From Firmicutes bacterium UBA1393 (GTDB lineage Bacteria > Bacillota > DTU025), in NCBI GenBank assembly GCA_002305255.1, contig DBQN01000002.1, positions 1,520-9,228 of the forward strand: a stretch of 7,709 bases of DNA, read 5' to 3'. Positions 6,474 through 7,709 of the stretch are shown here, one piece after another. Every line of letters starts with the position of its first letter. The stretch's first letter is position 1. The notes below the pieces were generated by a model. That model had not been told where the DNA came from and did not search any database. It saw only the letters and a list, made by a program, of their open reading frames with translations. The translations under genes and the position numbers were made by a program.

Positions 6474-7709
6474 ATGCGAAGGCTCCTACTGTTCCTGCTC
6501 GCCATGGTGGTACTGCTGGCCGGAGCCAATGTGACGGCCCAGGAGGTATCGCCGAACGCGGCTGCTGCGCGCGCGATCAAAGTGAACTATCCCCAAACCC
6601 AGCCAAATGTGTGGGGCGAATTCGACACGGAGCACATACCCCTTCTCCCCGAGATCAGGATGCTCATGAACAAGTGGGCGACCCAGTGGCCCGACCTCGT
6701 CGACGTGTACACTGTTGGAAAGTCGTATGAGGGCCAGGACATCTGGCAGATGACCATCACCAACAAGAAGACTGGTTCTGCCGAGTCGAAGCCTGCGATG
6801 TTCGTCGGCGCCAACCGCCATTCGGGTGAGACCATCACCCGTACCGCCGCCATGAACTTCGCGTGGACACTGCTATCGGGCTACGGCAAAGACCCCGAGA
6901 TGACACGACTGCTCGACAACTTCACTTACTACGTCAGGCCTGTGGAGAACCCCGACGGTTCCGAGATGTACCTGACTACCGCGCAGACCTGCCGTTCCAC
7001 CGTCAGGCCGTACGATCAGGATGGCGACGGCCTGCTCGATGAAGATCCCGCCGAGGACCTCGACGGCGACGGCTACAGCAGGAATTACCGCAAGTATGTG
7101 GGCCCGGGCAATGGCAACTACACCATCGATCCCAATGATCCATCCGGTCGCCTTATGATCAACGTCGGTGCCGGAAAAGGCGATTACGTGTACGGCAGCG
7201 AGGGCATCGACAACGACGGCGATGGCAGGGTCAATGAGGACGGCATCGGCGGCCTCGACCTGCACCGTAACTACCCCGAGAACTGGAGGCCCATGACTGA
7301 GGCGACGGGATTCGGGTACACCCAGGGCGGTGCGGGCGAGTATCCGCTATCTGAGCCCGAGATCCGCTCGATGTTCCTGTGGATGGTTACCCATCCGAAC
7401 ATCTCGATCGTGCAGACGATGGACACCTCCGTGCCCATGCATCTGCGTCCCCCGTCCACCAGCACGCGCGAGGAGTCGATGTTTGTCGAAGACAACAACT
7501 ACTACGAGTTCTTCGACGAGGAGGGCAGTAAGCTGAGCGGCTACGCCAGGGCCGGCGACGTGTTCTGGGAGTACAGCAACGGCCGCGGGAACCCGCTGTT
7601 CGGCCACTCACCCGACTACGGCTACTTCCAGTTCGGCGCCATCTGGTACGGCGACGAGCTATGGGGTAACCAGGACTACGTTGAGGACTTCAACGAGGAC
7701 GGCAAGATC
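6474..7709 (+). CDS. Secreted M14-family zinc carboxypeptidase, 3' end beyond window
   Basis: Open for 412 codons to the window edge with no stop. Residues 1-22 (MRRLLLFLLAMVVLLAGANVTA) form a Sec signal peptide, cleaved probably before Gln23. The M14 carboxypeptidase fold follows: first zinc motif H116-S-G-E119, substrate Arg155 in YVRPVENPDG (153-162), the DLHRNYPENW block with His264-Arg265 where the canonical residues are Asn-Arg, LRPP at 323-326, and the probable catalytic glutamate E395 in GDELWG. Between ENPDG and DLHRN lies an insert with three calcium-type loops: DQDGDG (181-186), DLDGDG (195-200) and DNDGDG (246-251). A fourth, DFNEDG, is at 405-410. Such inserts are known in a large-bacterial M14 subfamily. 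The third zinc ligand, normally His in an HTxxG...LRP segment, aligns by eye with Asp317 (TMDTSVPMHLRPP). It would remove C-terminal residues from peptides outside the cytoplasm, if active. It is divergent from livJ, so it may supply the importer; that is inference. Confidence 0.9.
   Translation, partial: MRRLLLFLLAMVVLLAGANVTAQEVSPNAAAARAIKVNYPQTQPNVWGEFDTEHIPLLPEIRMLMNKWATQWPDLVDVYTVGKSYEGQDIWQMTITNKKTGSAESKPAMFVGANRHSGETITRTAAMNFAWTLLSGYGKDPEMTRLLDNFTYYVRPVENPDGSEMYLTTAQTCRSTVRPYDQDGDGLLDEDPAEDLDGDGYSRNYRKYVGPGNGNYTIDPNDPSGRLMINVGAGKGDYVYGSEGIDNDGDGRVNEDGIGGLDLHRNYPENWRPMTEATGFGYTQGGAGEYPLSEPEIRSMFLWMVTHPNISIVQTMDTSVPMHLRPPSTSTREESMFVEDNNYYEFFDEEGSKLSGYARAGDVFWEYSNGRGNPLFGHSPDYGYFQFGAIWYGDELWGNQDYVEDFNEDGKI

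Noticed and set aside
1..7709. Mobile elements, CRISPR arrays, tRNA or rRNA genes
   Set aside because: No transposase or integrase reading frame, no regularly spaced repeats, and no tRNA or rRNA signature sequences were seen on either strand.

Overview
The window is about 60% GC by eye and bacterial. It carries a convergent diguanylate cyclase gene, a complete five-gene branched-chain amino acid type (HAAT/Liv) ABC importer operon on the minus strand, and the 5' part of a divergently transcribed secreted M14 metallocarboxypeptidase. The phylum cannot be fixed from this sequence. Strong GGAGG-type ribosome binding sites, TTG/GTG starts and a MASE3-type sensor are compatible with a high-GC Bacillota-like or neighbouring lineage. 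The binding protein has a plain Sec signal peptide and no lipobox cysteine, which fits a cell with a periplasm (diderm) better than a typical monoderm.

Layout. 1-132: upstream region with no supported gene. 133-1398 (+): MASE3-like membrane sensor fused to a GGDEF domain. It ends 2 bp from the convergent end of livF. 1401-6134 (-): the importer, in transcription order livJ (binding protein), a 126-bp gap with a strong RNA hairpin and a heptamer repeat, livH and livM (permeases, 3 nt apart), livG and livF (ATPases; livM/livG overlap by 4 bp, livG/livF by 17 bp). 6135-6473: divergent control region with short repeats, a GCATGC cluster and a possible 7-codon leader ORF. 6474 to the window end (+): secreted M14 peptidase with calcium-type DxDxDG loops, cut by the window edge.

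How the genes fit together. LivJ would capture a branched-chain amino acid or similar amide or short-chain substrate outside the membrane. LivHM would form the channel and LivGF would power it. The divergent peptidase is exported and could release amino acids from peptides for this importer, but that link is inferred only from adjacency. The cyclase is an independent convergent gene.

I see no clearly new multi-gene system. The points most worth a second look are the intercistronic hairpin between livJ and livH, the apparent His-to-Asp change at the third zinc-ligand position of the M14 enzyme, and the repeats and minicistron in the divergent promoter region. Two start codons were moved inward from the longest open frame on ribosome-binding-site evidence: livH to a TTG and livJ to a GTG.
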